From Alkalibacillus haloalkaliphilus C5 (GTDB lineage Bacteria > Bacillota > Bacilli > Bacillales > Alkalibacillaceae): DNA of 39,799 nucleotides. Under the pieces are notes generated by a model, which saw only the letters and a list, made by a program, of their open reading frames with translations, had not been told where the DNA came from and made no database searches. The position numbers and the translations under genes were made by a program. This document shows, one piece after another, positions 1 through 9,315 of this stretch. How positions within the stretch are numbered: position 1 is the stretch's first letter; every line of letters begins with the position of its first letter. The DNA lies in NCBI RefSeq assembly GCF_000269905.1, contig NZ_AKIF01000004.1, positions 1 through 39,799 of the forward strand, written 5' to 3'.

Positions 1-19
1 GGAGAAGGTTAATACCTAA

Positions 20-50
20 AAAAGCAGAACTGATCGCCAGTTCTGCTTTT
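20..50. terminator. Rho-independent terminator downstream of trpS
   Basis: An 11-bp perfect stem (20-30 with 40-50) encloses a 9-nt loop. It has a T run on the trpS strand and A/T flanks on both sides, so it could work in both directions. It starts just past the trpS stop codon at 56-58. Confidence 0.85.
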
Positions 51-55
51 AATCC

Positions 56-1055
<1,000 letters not shown>

Positions 1056-1111
1056 TCATAATATATTTTAGTATGTTCCTTTAACCTAGGTTATTACGTC
1101 CAAAACTAAAT

Positions 1112-1325
1112 AAAAAAATCCACTCTTCCCTAAAATAAGGGACGACTGGATTCGCGGTACCACCCTTGTTACCTCAAAATGAGATCACTCAGTGTAAGCT
1201 TTTTAACGGTTGCTAACCGGAACACTCAGCTCCAAAGCTCCAATTTCCAACATAACGTATTGCCTGTTCCCACTATCCAGACTCACTGAAAATAGAGGTT
1301 ATATTGTACTTATGCTTTTTCATAG
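1112..1325 (-). promoter_or_regulatory. T-box riboswitch leader of trpS
   Basis: On the minus strand the T-box core AGGGTGGTACCGCG lies at 1166-1153. It is followed by an intrinsic terminator whose two arms (about 1151-1138 and 1131-1118) run into seven T residues. Upstream, the stem I type elements GAGTCTGGATAGTGGGAAC and a TGGAAATTGGAGC stretch are visible. The TGG at 1249-1247 is my best candidate specifier codon and agrees with tryptophan. T-boxes read uncharged tRNA and prevent termination when that tRNA is abundant. Confidence 0.93.
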
Positions 1326-1355
1326 CATTTAATAGAGTATAAATTTACTGCTTTT

Positions 1356-1384
1356 ATTATATGTAATGTTGAAGTGTGTTGCAA
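1356..1384 (-). promoter_or_regulatory. Sigma-A promoter for the T-box/trpS transcript
   Basis: The -35 TTGCAA (1384-1379) and -10 TATAAT (1361-1356) are separated by 17 nt, close to the sigma-A consensus. Transcription would begin just upstream of the T-box leader. Confidence 0.75.
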
Positions 1385-1551
1385 GTCAATCAACCATTTT
1401 GACTAAAAATATTGGACTTGCGTTAAAAAGAACTGCAACAATTGTTGGATTTTCTATTTTTCTTACAAGAAATTATTAAAATTTCAACAAATACTGTCAA
1501 AAACAGATTATAATAGTAACAGATAGAAAAACAACTTGGGGGAAAGAAACT

Positions 1552-2769
1552 ATGAAGAAGAGCCGGATCATCATCTCATTGATACTTATTTTGGGACTTG
1601 TACAATTATTTTCATCTGACTTCGAACTTCATGCAGATGAAACAGAGTCAAAAATGGTAACATTCCATTCTCCATATGAAACAGGACTACAAATTAAAGA
1701 ATTGCCTGACCCAATGCCCCGCTTTGCATTTAACTCAGGCTTACACTTTGAGTATCCTGATGCTGTTCGAGGCATTTATGTAACGGGACATTCTGCGGGT
1801 GGCTCGCGCTTTGAAGACTTAATTGAGTTCATAAATGATACACCGTTGAACTCTATGGTTATTGATGTTAAAGACGATTACGGTAAAATTACTTATGAAT
1901 TACCAGAAGAAATATATGGACATGAGTTCTCAGACAGCTATATTGATGACCCAAGGGCAATGCTTGAACGCCTTGAAGAAGAAGGGATTTACCCGATTGC
2001 ACGAGTTGTTGTATTCAAAGATTCTGAGTTAGCTAAGTCAAAGCCTGAATGGTCATTTTTAGAAGATGGTGAAGTTTGGGTTAACGGACGTGGCGAAGCT
2101 TTTGTTAATCCGTTTGTACAAGATGTATGGGAATATAACATCGACATTGCAAAACATGCTGTAGAATTAGGATTCCAAGAAATTCAGCTTGATTATGTTC
2201 GTTTCCCTGAAGGATTTGAACATCGTGATGAAGATTTAGACTATACACGTGGAGACTATGAAGATGCTGGTTTAGATAACGTTAGAGAGCGTGTGACAGC
2301 AGTAAATGAGTTTGTTGAGTATTCATATAATGAATTAGAGTCATATGATGTTGACGTTTCAGTTGATATTTTTGGTTATGCAGCAACTGTTGAAGACGCT
2401 CCTGGTATTGGTCAAAATTTCTTAGGTATTTCAGAAAATGTTGATGTTATTTCTTCTATGATTTATCCAAGTCATTGGACACCATATTTCGGTATTTCAG
2501 AACCAGACCGTGAGCCGTATAACTTAGTTAATGAGTATGCACAAGTTGAGAATGAGTTGTTAGCTGAGCTTGATGATCCACCGGTTTCTCGCCCGTGGTT
2601 ACAAGATTTCACAGCTTCATGGTTATATTCTTCAGGCAATGTATTTACTTACGGTCCAGATGAAGTAACAGCGCAAATTCAAGCACTCTATGATAATGAT
2701 ATATACGAATATTTGCTTTGGGATCCAAGTAATAGGTATACGAGAGATACAAACTTTGACCCACGTTAA
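1552..2769 (+). CDS. Secreted putative glycoside hydrolase, GHL13/DUF4015 family
   Basis: A 405-aa exported protein. Residues 1-28 form a signal peptide (KK, a hydrophobic core, then a likely cleavage site near HADE). The mature part has DUF4015 hallmarks: RGIYVTGHSAGG at 73-84, VIDVKDDYG at 103-111 and QLDYVRFPEG from 212, the strand-end carboxylates expected of a TIM-barrel glycosidase-like fold. The mature protein is rich in Asp/Glu. The start ATG follows GGGGGAAAG at good spacing, and a TATAAT -10 lies at 1509-1514. The gene stands alone with its own terminator. In B. subtilis the oligopeptide permease opp genes follow trpS; here this gene takes that place. The family call is firm; the substrate is unknown and cell-wall or exopolysaccharide glycans are only a guess. 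Confidence 0.85.
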   Translation: MKKSRIIISLILILGLVQLFSSDFELHADETESKMVTFHSPYETGLQIKELPDPMPRFAFNSGLHFEYPDAVRGIYVTGHSAGGSRFEDLIEFINDTPLNSMVIDVKDDYGKITYELPEEIYGHEFSDSYIDDPRAMLERLEEEGIYPIARVVVFKDSELAKSKPEWSFLEDGEVWVNGRGEAFVNPFVQDVWEYNIDIAKHAVELGFQEIQLDYVRFPEGFEHRDEDLDYTRGDYEDAGLDNVRERVTAVNEFVEYSYNELESYDVDVSVDIFGYAATVEDAPGIGQNFLGISENVDVISSMIYPSHWTPYFGISEPDREPYNLVNEYAQVENELLAELDDPPVSRPWLQDFTASWLYSSGNVFTYGPDEVTAQIQALYDNDIYEYLLWDPSNRYTRDTNFDPR

Positions 2770-2778
2770 TTCTCTCCT

Positions 2779-2817
2779 AAAAAGACTTTTGGTTATTTTG
2801 CCAAAAGTCTTTTTTTG
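2779..2817 (+). terminator. Terminator of the DUF4015 gene
   Basis: A 14-bp stem (2779-2792 with 2801-2814) with an 8-nt loop, running into a T tract. Confidence 0.9.
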
Positions 2818-2957
2818 TATTGAGCGTGTTTTTAGCAAATTTCTTATATTTTAATGGATATGGGAGTTTATATGTGTATATTTGAGGGATTATATGACTG
2901 AGGGTAAATAGTCACTTTAAATCAAACTTAATCTAACTGAGCGTCACTTAATGCCGT

Positions 2958-2986
2958 TTAACAGAATTTTCCCCGTATTCTATAAT
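2958..2986 (+). promoter_or_regulatory. Sigma-A promoter of yjbC
   Basis: TTAACA (2958-2963), 17 nt, TATAAT (2981-2986), 59 nt ahead of the yjbC start. Confidence 0.7.
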
Positions 2987-3044
2987 TAATAATGAAAACG
3001 CCATCGTCATTTATGGTGAAAACAACTTAAGAAGGAGTAGATGT

Positions 3045-3635
3045 ATGAACTGGTACGAGAAGTTAAATGAATACTTTCCGGTAGAAGAGATGAAATCAAA
3101 GGAACATATGGAACGATTGTTAAAGGAAAGAAGTGATGTGTACTATAAAGATGAAGGTGAGCATCATGTGATGATGTATGTAGAATTTGAATCATTCATT
3201 TTTATAGATTATGTATATGTATCAACGAAAGCACGTGGACAAGGGCTCGGTCGAAAGTTATTAAATAAGCTAAAAGAGCGTAATAAACCAATTATTTTAG
3301 AAGTTGAACCAGTTGATTATGAAGATACTGATACAGAGAAAAGATTGCGTTTCTATCAACGAGAGGGCTTTAAACATGCTCAATCAATTGGTTATACCCG
3401 TCGTTCTCTAGCAACTAACGAAATGAACACGTTAGAAATATTATATTGGTCACCTGATGAAGCATCTGAAGAAATCATATATAAACAAATGAAAAAGCTA
3501 TACGAACAGATCCATACTTATAAAGATGAAGAAATATACGGTGAATCATACCAACCTGTAGAAGAAGTATTATCGATTGACCGTAATCGAAAATCTGATT
3601 TATTTGAAGCGATAAAAGATCCAAAAGGTGTGTAA
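3045..3635 (+). CDS. yjbC: GNAT-family acetyltransferase YjbC
   Basis: A 196-aa GNAT protein. The acetyl-CoA-binding motif A is visible as VYVSTKARGQGLGRKLL, with RGQGLGR at residues 64-70, followed by the FYQREGF motif B. The C-terminal 60 residues are charged and helical. Its place directly upstream of spx matches the B. subtilis yjbC-spx arrangement, where the two genes are co-transcribed and yjbC is also stress-induced; the acetyl acceptor is not known. The start ATG follows AAGAAGGAG. A weak hairpin and an extended -10 follow the gene, so spx can probably be transcribed both by read-through and from its own promoters. Confidence 0.85.
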   Translation: MNWYEKLNEYFPVEEMKSKEHMERLLKERSDVYYKDEGEHHVMMYVEFESFIFIDYVYVSTKARGQGLGRKLLNKLKERNKPIILEVEPVDYEDTDTEKRLRFYQREGFKHAQSIGYTRRSLATNEMNTLEILYWSPDEASEEIIYKQMKKLYEQIHTYKDEEIYGESYQPVEEVLSIDRNRKSDLFEAIKDPKGV

Positions 3636-4001
3636 AATATGGTATAATGAAGAGGTTGCTTATTAGCAGCCTCTTTAATATTTGAGCTAACTTTACATAA
3701 GAAGTTTTACCCCAAAATCCTATGATTTGGTGGCAAGCTACTCAAGTAAACATTTCATTTTACCGTAATTTTTTAAAATTATTTATGAAAAATAGGTTTA
3801 TTATTGGTAATTAAGGGTAAACCAATAATAAGACAGAAATCGATATTGTGAATTTTTCATTACAACTAATCTGACGCTCTATTCAACTACATAAAAATGT
3901 TGTATACTTAAGATAAGTTAGATTAGATTAATTCTAAACTAATATCTTTTTCAATATACTTTGTTTCATGTCTAAAGCCGTTTAAAAGGAGAGTGAATGG
4001 C
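3636..4001 (+). promoter_or_regulatory. yjbC-spx intergenic region with promoters and a large inverted repeat
   Basis: This 366-nt spacer holds an extended -10 (TGGTATAAT at 3640-3648); a GAGGTTGC/GCAGCCTC stem-loop (about 3651-3675) with only a weak T tract; an 11-bp perfect inverted repeat TTATTATTGGT/ACCAATAATAA (3798-3808 and 3821-3831); and a possible -10 TATACT at 3903-3908. In B. subtilis spx is read from several promoters and repressed at one of them by PerR and YodB. I do not see a clean PerR or YodB box here. Confidence 0.5.
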
Positions 4002-4397
4002 ATGGTAACTTTATTTACCTCACCAAGCTGTACATCTTGTAGAAAGGCAAGAGCATGGTTGCAAGAACATGAGATTCCATTTGAAGAGCGTAACATTTTC
4101 TCAGAGACATTGTCAGCTGATGAGATCAAAGAGATTTTGCGCATGACAGAAGATGGTACTGACGAAATTATATCTAAACGTTCAAAAGTGTTCCAAACAC
4201 TTGATACGAGTTTAGATCAAATGCCGTTAAAAGATTTAATTGATCTTATTCAAGAGAATCCAGGGTTATTAAGACGTCCAATTATATTAGATGATAAGCG
4301 TCTACAAGTTGGTTATAACGAAGATGAAATTCGTCGTTTCTTACCGAGAAAAGTTCGTTCTTTCCAACTAAAAGAAGCACAGCGATTAGTCAATTAA
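4002..4397 (+). CDS. spx: Spx, thiol-stress transcriptional regulator
   Basis: A 131-aa ArsC-like protein that binds the RNA polymerase alpha C-terminal domain and redirects transcription under disulfide stress. The redox switch C10-T-S-C13, the alpha-contact residue G52 and R60 are all present. The sequence is close to B. subtilis Spx along its whole length, including [20 protein letters not shown] start it at ATG 4002, 8 nt after AGGAGAG and giving the family length, not at the upstream GTG 3993. The C terminus is LVN where B. subtilis has LAN; this tail is the ClpXP recognition region. The adaptor that delivers Spx to ClpXP (spxH) and the ClpC adaptor mecA are both in this window. Confidence 0.97.
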   Translation: MVTLFTSPSCTSCRKARAWLQEHEIPFEERNIFSETLSADEIKEILRMTEDGTDEIISKRSKVFQTLDTSLDQMPLKDLIDLIQENPGLLRRPIILDDKRLQVGYNEDEIRRFLPRKVRSFQLKEAQRLVN

Positions 4398-4417
4398 TGA
4401 ACAAGTCCAATATAAAG

Positions 4418-4450
4418 AAGCCGAACCACTGTAAGAGGGTTCGGCTTTTA
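4418..4450. terminator. Bidirectional terminator between spx and yjbE
   Basis: A 10-bp stem (4418-4427 with 4438-4447) with T residues after it on the plus strand and TATA-rich sequence on the other. It separates two convergent genes. Confidence 0.85.
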
Positions 4451-4457
4451 TCTATTT

Positions 4458-5138
4458 TTAATAAGCTGCCTTTTTTCTTGATAAGTAACCAATCAATACA
4501 GTTATTAAAATGACCGCGATAGGGAAAATCCAGTGCACAAGCGGCATGTGGATGAGTATTGGTTGTAATTTGATTTCTTTCAAGATGAGCTCTGCACTCG
4601 TATAAGCTAATAAAGCAGCACCGAAGTAAATGATAATCGGGTATTTACTCATAAAGTGTAAAATCAACTTACTACCGAAAATAATAATAGGTACCGATAC
4701 TAACAAACCGAACATGATTAAGTATAGGTTTTGGTTGGATGCAGCTGAGATCGCAAGCACATTATCAAAACCCATGACGACATCAGCAATTATGATGGTT
4801 TTCACAGCACCGAACATGGTGGCTGATGCAGAAATGTTTTGGTGAGAATCGCCTTTATCCAGTAGTAGCTGGATGGCTATAAAGAATAAAAAGACACCAC
4901 CAACAAGTTGTACGTATGGGATTGTGAGTAAGTAAATCGCAATCGTCGCTAATAAGAACCGGAACAGTATAGCAAAGGTTGTCCCAAGAATAATGGCCTT
5001 ATTTTGTAACGATTTAGGCAGGTTTCGGCTCGCCATGGCAATAACAACGGCATTATCACCACCTAAAATAAGGTCTATTCCAATGATGATGAGTACTGCT
5101 TTTAAAATATCCCAATTTATATCAAATAAAATTTCCAC
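4458..5138 (-). CDS. yjbE: TerC-family integral membrane protein (YjbE-like)
   Basis: A 226-aa protein with about seven membrane segments. The TerC motifs GGDNAVVIA (residues 26-34) and MGFDNVLAI (122-130) carry the paired Asp residues expected in the membrane. TerC proteins of Bacilli have been linked to manganese export and to metalation of exported enzymes. The position next to spx and mecA matches B. subtilis yjbE. The start is GTG 5138, set by AAGGAGG seven bases upstream. I looked for a yybP-ykoY manganese riboswitch upstream and did not see the conserved core. Confidence 0.88.
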   Translation of the reverse strand: MEILFDINWDILKAVLIIIGIDLILGGDNAVVIAMASRNLPKSLQNKAIILGTTFAILFRFLLATIAIYLLTIPYVQLVGGVFLFFIAIQLLLDKGDSHQNISASATMFGAVKTIIIADVVMGFDNVLAISAASNQNLYLIMFGLLVSVPIIIFGSKLILHFMSKYPIIIYFGAALLAYTSAELILKEIKLQPILIHMPLVHWIFPIAVILITVLIGYLSRKKAAY

Positions 5139-5454
5139 TAAAAAACCTCCTTTTTATACGTGACAAATTGTTATATATGTTTTAAAATAGTGGACTAAAT
5201 ACAAATAAATGCATGGCTTGTCCGAAGTTTGCTTAGATGTTGTAGCAACGGAGGTTTAACTAGGGCAAACATGGAATTTGTAAAAAGCGAGTCAAAAACA
5301 TTTTCAATAAAGATCTACCTAACATAAAATATGAACAAGAAGGCTTCTTTATGAAATGATTGAAAGATTTTGATTCAGGGTATTGTAGGTGTAAGGAGTT
5401 TTCGGGTAGTCCTTCCCAGCTATTTAATTGCTTATGAGAAGGGAGAGGAGAACA
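5139..5454. other. Divergent spacer between yjbE and mecA
   Basis: This 316-nt AT-rich spacer holds the start regions of both genes. It contains an imperfect inverted repeat (GTTTGCTTAG at about 5229-5238 pairing with CTAGGGCAAAC at about 5261-5271), a small palindrome AAGAAGGCTTCTT near 5338-5350, and a possible mecA -10 (TATTGT 5381-5386). I see no gene in it and no known riboswitch. Confidence 0.4.
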
Positions 5455-6150
5455 ATGGAAATAGAAAGAATTAATGAAAACACGTTAAAATTTTATATAT
5501 CATACAGTGATATTGAAGAACGCGGTTTTAGTCGTGAAGATATCTGGTATAACCGAGAAAAAGGCGAAGAACTGTTTTGGGAAATGATGGATGAAGTTAA
5601 CGACCAAGAAGACTTTAGTGTCGATGGTCCATTATGGATTCAAGTTCAAGCGTTAGACAAAGGTCTTGAAATTGTTGTGACAAAAGCTCAAATTTCAAAA
5701 GACGGAAATAAGTTAGAGTTACCTGACTTAAATGATGATGACAATAGCTCAGGTGTAACACAAGACTTAGAAAACTTTATGGAACAAAGCTTCCCTAAAG
5801 AAGGTTCATCGTCAGAAGAATCAACTCCTAAATCAAAGAAGAAGAGGCATCTAGATGATGACTTAACGTTAACGATTAAGTTTAAAGATATTGAAGACGT
5901 TATTTCATTAAGCCAATCAATGAAAGATACGCGTTTCGTTGATGATCGTCTTTACGCTTATGAAAATGAATATTATTTACACATTGGTTTTCCAAATGGC
6001 TTCTTAAGCGAAGATGAACAAGAAGATTACATTAGCCAGTTACTAGAATACGGTGAAGAATCAGATAAAACAGTTCATTTCCTAGCTGAATATGGTACGG
6101 AAGTAATGGCTGAAAATGCACTTAAACAACTTAGAAAACATTTTAAATAA
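5455..6150 (+). CDS. mecA: MecA adaptor protein for ClpCP
   Basis: A 231-aa adaptor that brings substrates such as ComK to the ClpC-ClpP protease and helps ClpC assemble. The N-terminal substrate-binding domain begins MEIERINENTLKFYISY. An acidic and Ser-rich linker lies at about residues 95-140, and the C-terminal ClpC-binding domain runs from about 145 to 231. The protein is slightly longer than B. subtilis MecA because of the linker. The ATG at 5455 follows GGGAGAGGAG and starts with the conserved MEIERI; an in-frame upstream extension from 5428 is not credible. Its neighbour coiA is a competence gene, in line with the MecA role in competence control. Confidence 0.95.
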   Translation: MEIERINENTLKFYISYSDIEERGFSREDIWYNREKGEELFWEMMDEVNDQEDFSVDGPLWIQVQALDKGLEIVVTKAQISKDGNKLELPDLNDDDNSSGVTQDLENFMEQSFPKEGSSSEESTPKSKKKRHLDDDLTLTIKFKDIEDVISLSQSMKDTRFVDDRLYAYENEYYLHIGFPNGFLSEDEQEDYISQLLEYGEESDKTVHFLAEYGTEVMAENALKQLRKHFK

Positions 6151-6157
6151 ATAAAAT

Positions 6158-6197
6158 TGGCAAGCTTGCTCGTTGTATGACAAGCTTGTCATTTTTT
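6158..6197 (+). terminator. Terminator of mecA
   Basis: An 11-bp stem (6158-6168 with 6181-6191, one G-T pair) followed by six T residues. Confidence 0.85.
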
Positions 6198-6210
6198 ATT
6201 ATGAGGTAGG

Positions 6211-6258
6211 ATTTTATCGGCGCTCGTAAATTTTTATCGGCGTTCATCAGCGCTTACA
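6211..6258. repeat. Short 20-nt direct repeat with TATCGGCG core
   Basis: TTTTATCGGCGCTC and TTTTATCGGCGTTC lie exactly 20 nt apart (cores at 6215 and 6235). A diverged third copy, CATCAGCG, starts at 6245. The CGG core and near-two-helical-turn spacing resemble the larger array at 29634-29869. The rest of the 6200-6376 spacer is featureless AT-rich DNA. Confidence 0.6.
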
Positions 6259-6376
6259 CCAAATCGAATATTTTTTTATCCCTCTCTTCAATAAATTATA
6301 TAGCTAAAATAAGTAGGGTGTTACAAATATAGGGGAATTATTTTTAGTATCTGAAAACTTCCCAAAATCAACTCGG

Positions 6377-6405
6377 TTGCAAAATTGTAACAATTTTTGT
6401 ATTGT
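6377..6405 (+). promoter_or_regulatory. Promoter of cls with palindrome in the spacer
   Basis: TTGCAA (6377-6382), 17 nt, TATTGT (6400-6405). The spacer contains the palindrome AAATTGTAACAATTT (6382-6396), placed where a repressor or a MerR-type activator would act. Confidence 0.6.
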
Positions 6406-6516
6406 AAATTTATATCTCGTATATGATTGAGAAAGGGTTTATAAATAACGCTTTATATTAAAAGTTGGGGCAATTCCAACTTTCAAAGAGGGATAGAGAA
6501 GAGAGGCTTATGAAAT

Positions 6517-8031
6517 ATGCTTAAATGGATACAAGTGCTGTTGTTTACAGCGCTAGTTGTTGGGATCGGATATCTCTCATATGTCATTTGGGAAGGTCGA
6601 CTTGTTACGACGTTCTCTATTTTTGTGACTCTTTCAGCTATTTTAATTGTATTTATTATATTCATCGAGAATCGTAATCCATCTCAAACGATCAATTGGA
6701 TATTAGTTTTTGCAGCTTTTCCTGTCTTAGGGTTCTTCTTCTATATTTTATTCGGTCGAAATTATACGAAGAGAAAACGTTATGACGAAAAGCAAGAGCT
6801 AGACGAGCAAGCTTTTAGCAAGATTGAAGGGCAAAAACCAATAACAAAACAAGATTTAAATCAAATGGGTGACCACCAGAAAATGTTCTTCCGACTTGCA
6901 CATGAGCTTGGTAATTCACCTGTTTCATTTAACTCAGAGACGCGTGTATTAACGAATGGATCGGAAACTTTTCCGTCGATTTTAGATGCGTTACAAAAAG
7001 CAAAACACCATATTCACATGGAATATTACATTGTGCGTGACGATGAAATAGGTAGTGAAATTAAAGATATTTTAATTAAAAAAGCCAAAAGTGGAGTGGA
7101 AGTACGGTTTTTGTATGATGCAGTTGGAAGCTGGAAGTTGTCACAAGAGTTTAAAGAAGAACTTCGTGAAGCAGGGGTTAGGTTTAAAGCGTTTGCTCCT
7201 GTAAAATTACCTTTCATCGGTAACCGTATTAACTTTCGTAACCACCGTAAAATTATTGTAGTAGACGGTGAGTTAGGGTTTATGGGTGGTTTAAACATTG
7301 GTGATGAGTACTTAGGGAAAAACGCTTATTTTGGTGAATGGCGCGATACTCACTTGCATGTGCGGGGAGAAGCAGTTCGTTCACTTCAAATGATTTTTTT
7401 ACAAGATTGGCACTATGAAACTGGTGAATCATTGTTAAAGCAAGATTATTTGTCCCCTGAGATGGTATTAAATGACCATGAAGCTGGCGGTGTACAAATG
7501 ATCGCTGACGGACCTGATACGCAGTGGGAAAATATTAAGAAGTTATACTTTTCGATGATTATTTCAGCGAAGAAATCAATTTGGATTGCTTCACCATATT
7601 TCATCCCTGATGATGACATTTTAACAGCGATGAAAGTGGCGAGTCTAAGTGGTGTTGATGTACGTCTATTGGTGCCTAGTGTACCGGATAAGCGGATTGT
7701 ATTCCATGCTTCTCGCTCTTATTATCCAGAGTTAATGGATGCAGGTGTGAAAGTATCTGAGTATGGTAAAGGGTTTCTTCATAGTAAGATTGTTGTTGTC
7801 GATGAAGAGTTAGCTTCCATTGGTACGTCTAACATGGATATGCGTAGCTTTCATTTAAATTTCGAGGTAAACGCGTTTTTATTTCGAACTGATAGTACGA
7901 ATAAGCTTGTCGAGGATTTTAAAGAAGATTTTAAAGTGTCTCAACCAATTGATCCAGAACAATTCAAACAGCGTTCTATTTTTATTCGTGTTGTAGAATC
8001 ATTGTTTAGATTATTATCACCGCTGTTATAA
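6517..8031 (+). CDS. cls: Cardiolipin synthase, phospholipase D type
   Basis: A 504-aa membrane enzyme that joins two phosphatidylglycerol molecules to give cardiolipin and glycerol. Two N-terminal membrane segments (about residues 4-24 and 33-52) are followed by two PLD domains with intact HKD motifs: H243-R-K245 with D250 (NHRKIIVVDG) and H422-S-K424 with D429 (LHSKIVVVDE). The length is typical. ATG 6517 follows GAGAGG; an earlier ATG at 6510 opens a 5-codon frame that ends inside cls and could dampen initiation. In B. subtilis no cls lies between mecA and coiA. Confidence 0.95.
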   Translation: MLKWIQVLLFTALVVGIGYLSYVIWEGRLVTTFSIFVTLSAILIVFIIFIENRNPSQTINWILVFAAFPVLGFFFYILFGRNYTKRKRYDEKQELDEQAFSKIEGQKPITKQDLNQMGDHQKMFFRLAHELGNSPVSFNSETRVLTNGSETFPSILDALQKAKHHIHMEYYIVRDDEIGSEIKDILIKKAKSGVEVRFLYDAVGSWKLSQEFKEELREAGVRFKAFAPVKLPFIGNRINFRNHRKIIVVDGELGFMGGLNIGDEYLGKNAYFGEWRDTHLHVRGEAVRSLQMIFLQDWHYETGESLLKQDYLSPEMVLNDHEAGGVQMIADGPDTQWENIKKLYFSMIISAKKSIWIASPYFIPDDDILTAMKVASLSGVDVRLLVPSVPDKRIVFHASRSYYPELMDAGVKVSEYGKGFLHSKIVVVDEELASIGTSNMDMRSFHLNFEVNAFLFRTDSTNKLVEDFKEDFKVSQPIDPEQFKQRSIFIRVVESLFRLLSPLL

Positions 8032-8045
8032 TGGCGGTGATTTTA
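8016..8045 (+). terminator. Weak hairpin at the end of cls
   Basis: An 8-bp stem ATCACCGC/GCGGTGAT (8016-8023 with 8034-8041), then TTTTAAT. It overlaps the cls stop codon. The short T tract suggests partial termination, with read-through into coiA. Confidence 0.5.
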
Positions 8046-8077
8046 ATACAATCCAAACTTAATAGGAGTGATGTCTA

Positions 8078-9235
8078 TTGCTAAAGGCTATGAATGAACA
8101 AGGACAAGCTGTAATCTCCTTTAGTCAACCCCGTGAAAAATTAGAACAAATGAGGCATGAAACTTTGTTTTGTCCAAATTGCAAGCAGCCTGTTATTTTA
8201 AAAGCAGGTGAAGTGAATATCCCCCATTTTGCTCACAGAAGTGATGGGCAGTGCCGTCACGGCCAAGGTGAAAGTGATACCCATTTAAAAGGAAAGATGC
8301 ATCTAGCTAAATGGTTGTTTCAACAAAAACATCCAATATACCTCGAATACTTCGTCAAATCAATTCAACAACGAGCAGACATTATAACGAAAGTTGGCAA
8401 GTTTTACTACGCAATTGAGTATCAATGCTCCCCAATTGAACCACAAGAACTTCTGAAAAGAACTGAAGGGTTTTTATCCCAGCAAATTATCCCGATCTGG
8501 ATTTTTGGTCCTTCGTATGAACAACCTTTGAAACAAGGATTCTTTAAACTTAATACAGCTATAAGAACGAGCTTACTAGCATCCCCTTATGCGAAAAGTT
8601 TAAGATTCTTCACTTACAACCCTAGTCAGTTTACACTTTCTATTCATCATCCATCTACGGTTCACCAAAATTTAGCCTTCTCATCATCAACTACTAAGCC
8701 GATCACAAATTTAACTTTTCAAAATCTATTAATTCACGAGCCAACAGAAAACCGAGAAAAGGATCAGTGGTTATTACAAAAGAGGCGATTCCGTACAAAA
8801 CAAAGGCAATTCACTTCAGATGAAGAAAAAGAGTATTTACAGTTTTTGTATAATAATCGTTTACACCCTCAATATTTACCTGCTTGTATTTACTTACCTG
8901 TACAAAATTATCATTTATATCACACACCTATGTATGTATGGCAAACACATTTCATTATGGATGTATTAGATGTAACAGATGTAGAAGACGCTTTTACGTG
9001 GCAAGATTTATATGATGGATTAAGTGATTTCTTTTACTCTCGTTTGACTTCAGCTTATCCAAGTTGTGCTGTTCACCCACTTTATGATTACACTTTGAAA
9101 CTAGCTAAATTAGGTTATATCGAACGAAAAGAAGGTGGAACATTTGTGAAGAAGAAAGAGGTACACTATCCAAAAACGTTGGACGAAGCCTTGCAAAATG
9201 ACCGTGAATTGCTCGGTCAACTTTTTAATGCTTAA
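8078..9235 (+). CDS. coiA: CoiA, competence protein (nuclease-like)
   Basis: A 385-aa cytoplasmic protein of the CoiA family, needed after DNA uptake for recombination of incoming single strands in naturally competent Firmicutes. The N terminus has a zinc-finger-like segment (C32-P-N-C35, with H50 and H53). Next comes the PD-(D/E)XK-like core: RADII with D101 and AIEYQCS with E114 and Q116. The start is TTG 8078, seven bases after AGGAGTG. The nearby ATG 8071 leads to an early stop, so TTG is favoured. The position between mecA and pepF matches B. subtilis. A complete gene suggests, without proving, that competence machinery exists in this organism. Confidence 0.88.
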   Translation: MLKAMNEQGQAVISFSQPREKLEQMRHETLFCPNCKQPVILKAGEVNIPHFAHRSDGQCRHGQGESDTHLKGKMHLAKWLFQQKHPIYLEYFVKSIQQRADIITKVGKFYYAIEYQCSPIEPQELLKRTEGFLSQQIIPIWIFGPSYEQPLKQGFFKLNTAIRTSLLASPYAKSLRFFTYNPSQFTLSIHHPSTVHQNLAFSSSTTKPITNLTFQNLLIHEPTENREKDQWLLQKRRFRTKQRQFTSDEEKEYLQFLYNNRLHPQYLPACIYLPVQNYHLYHTPMYVWQTHFIMDVLDVTDVEDAFTWQDLYDGLSDFFYSRLTSAYPSCAVHPLYDYTLKLAKLGYIERKEGGTFVKKKEVHYPKTLDEALQNDRELLGQLFNA

Positions 9236-9245
9236 GTAGTTAAGT

Positions 9246-9274
9246 TTTACAATTACATGAAACTTTTATAAAAT
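9246..9274 (+). promoter_or_regulatory. Promoter of pepF
   Basis: TTTACA (9246-9251), 17 nt, TAAAAT (9269-9274), 42 nt before the GTG start. Confidence 0.6.
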
Positions 9275-9315
9275 AGAGAATAATAAGAAAAAAGTTCTTT
9301 TAGGAGGTTACATAA

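Noticed and set aside
3798-3831. Transcription terminator before spx
   Set aside because: The stem is AT-rich and no T run follows, so it is unlikely to end transcription.
3923-4144. Antisense frame over the spx start
   Set aside because: Shadow of spx without a ribosome binding site.
5139-5454. yybP-ykoY manganese riboswitch ahead of the TerC gene
   Set aside because: I looked for the conserved core on the minus strand and did not find it; only a weak inverted repeat is present.
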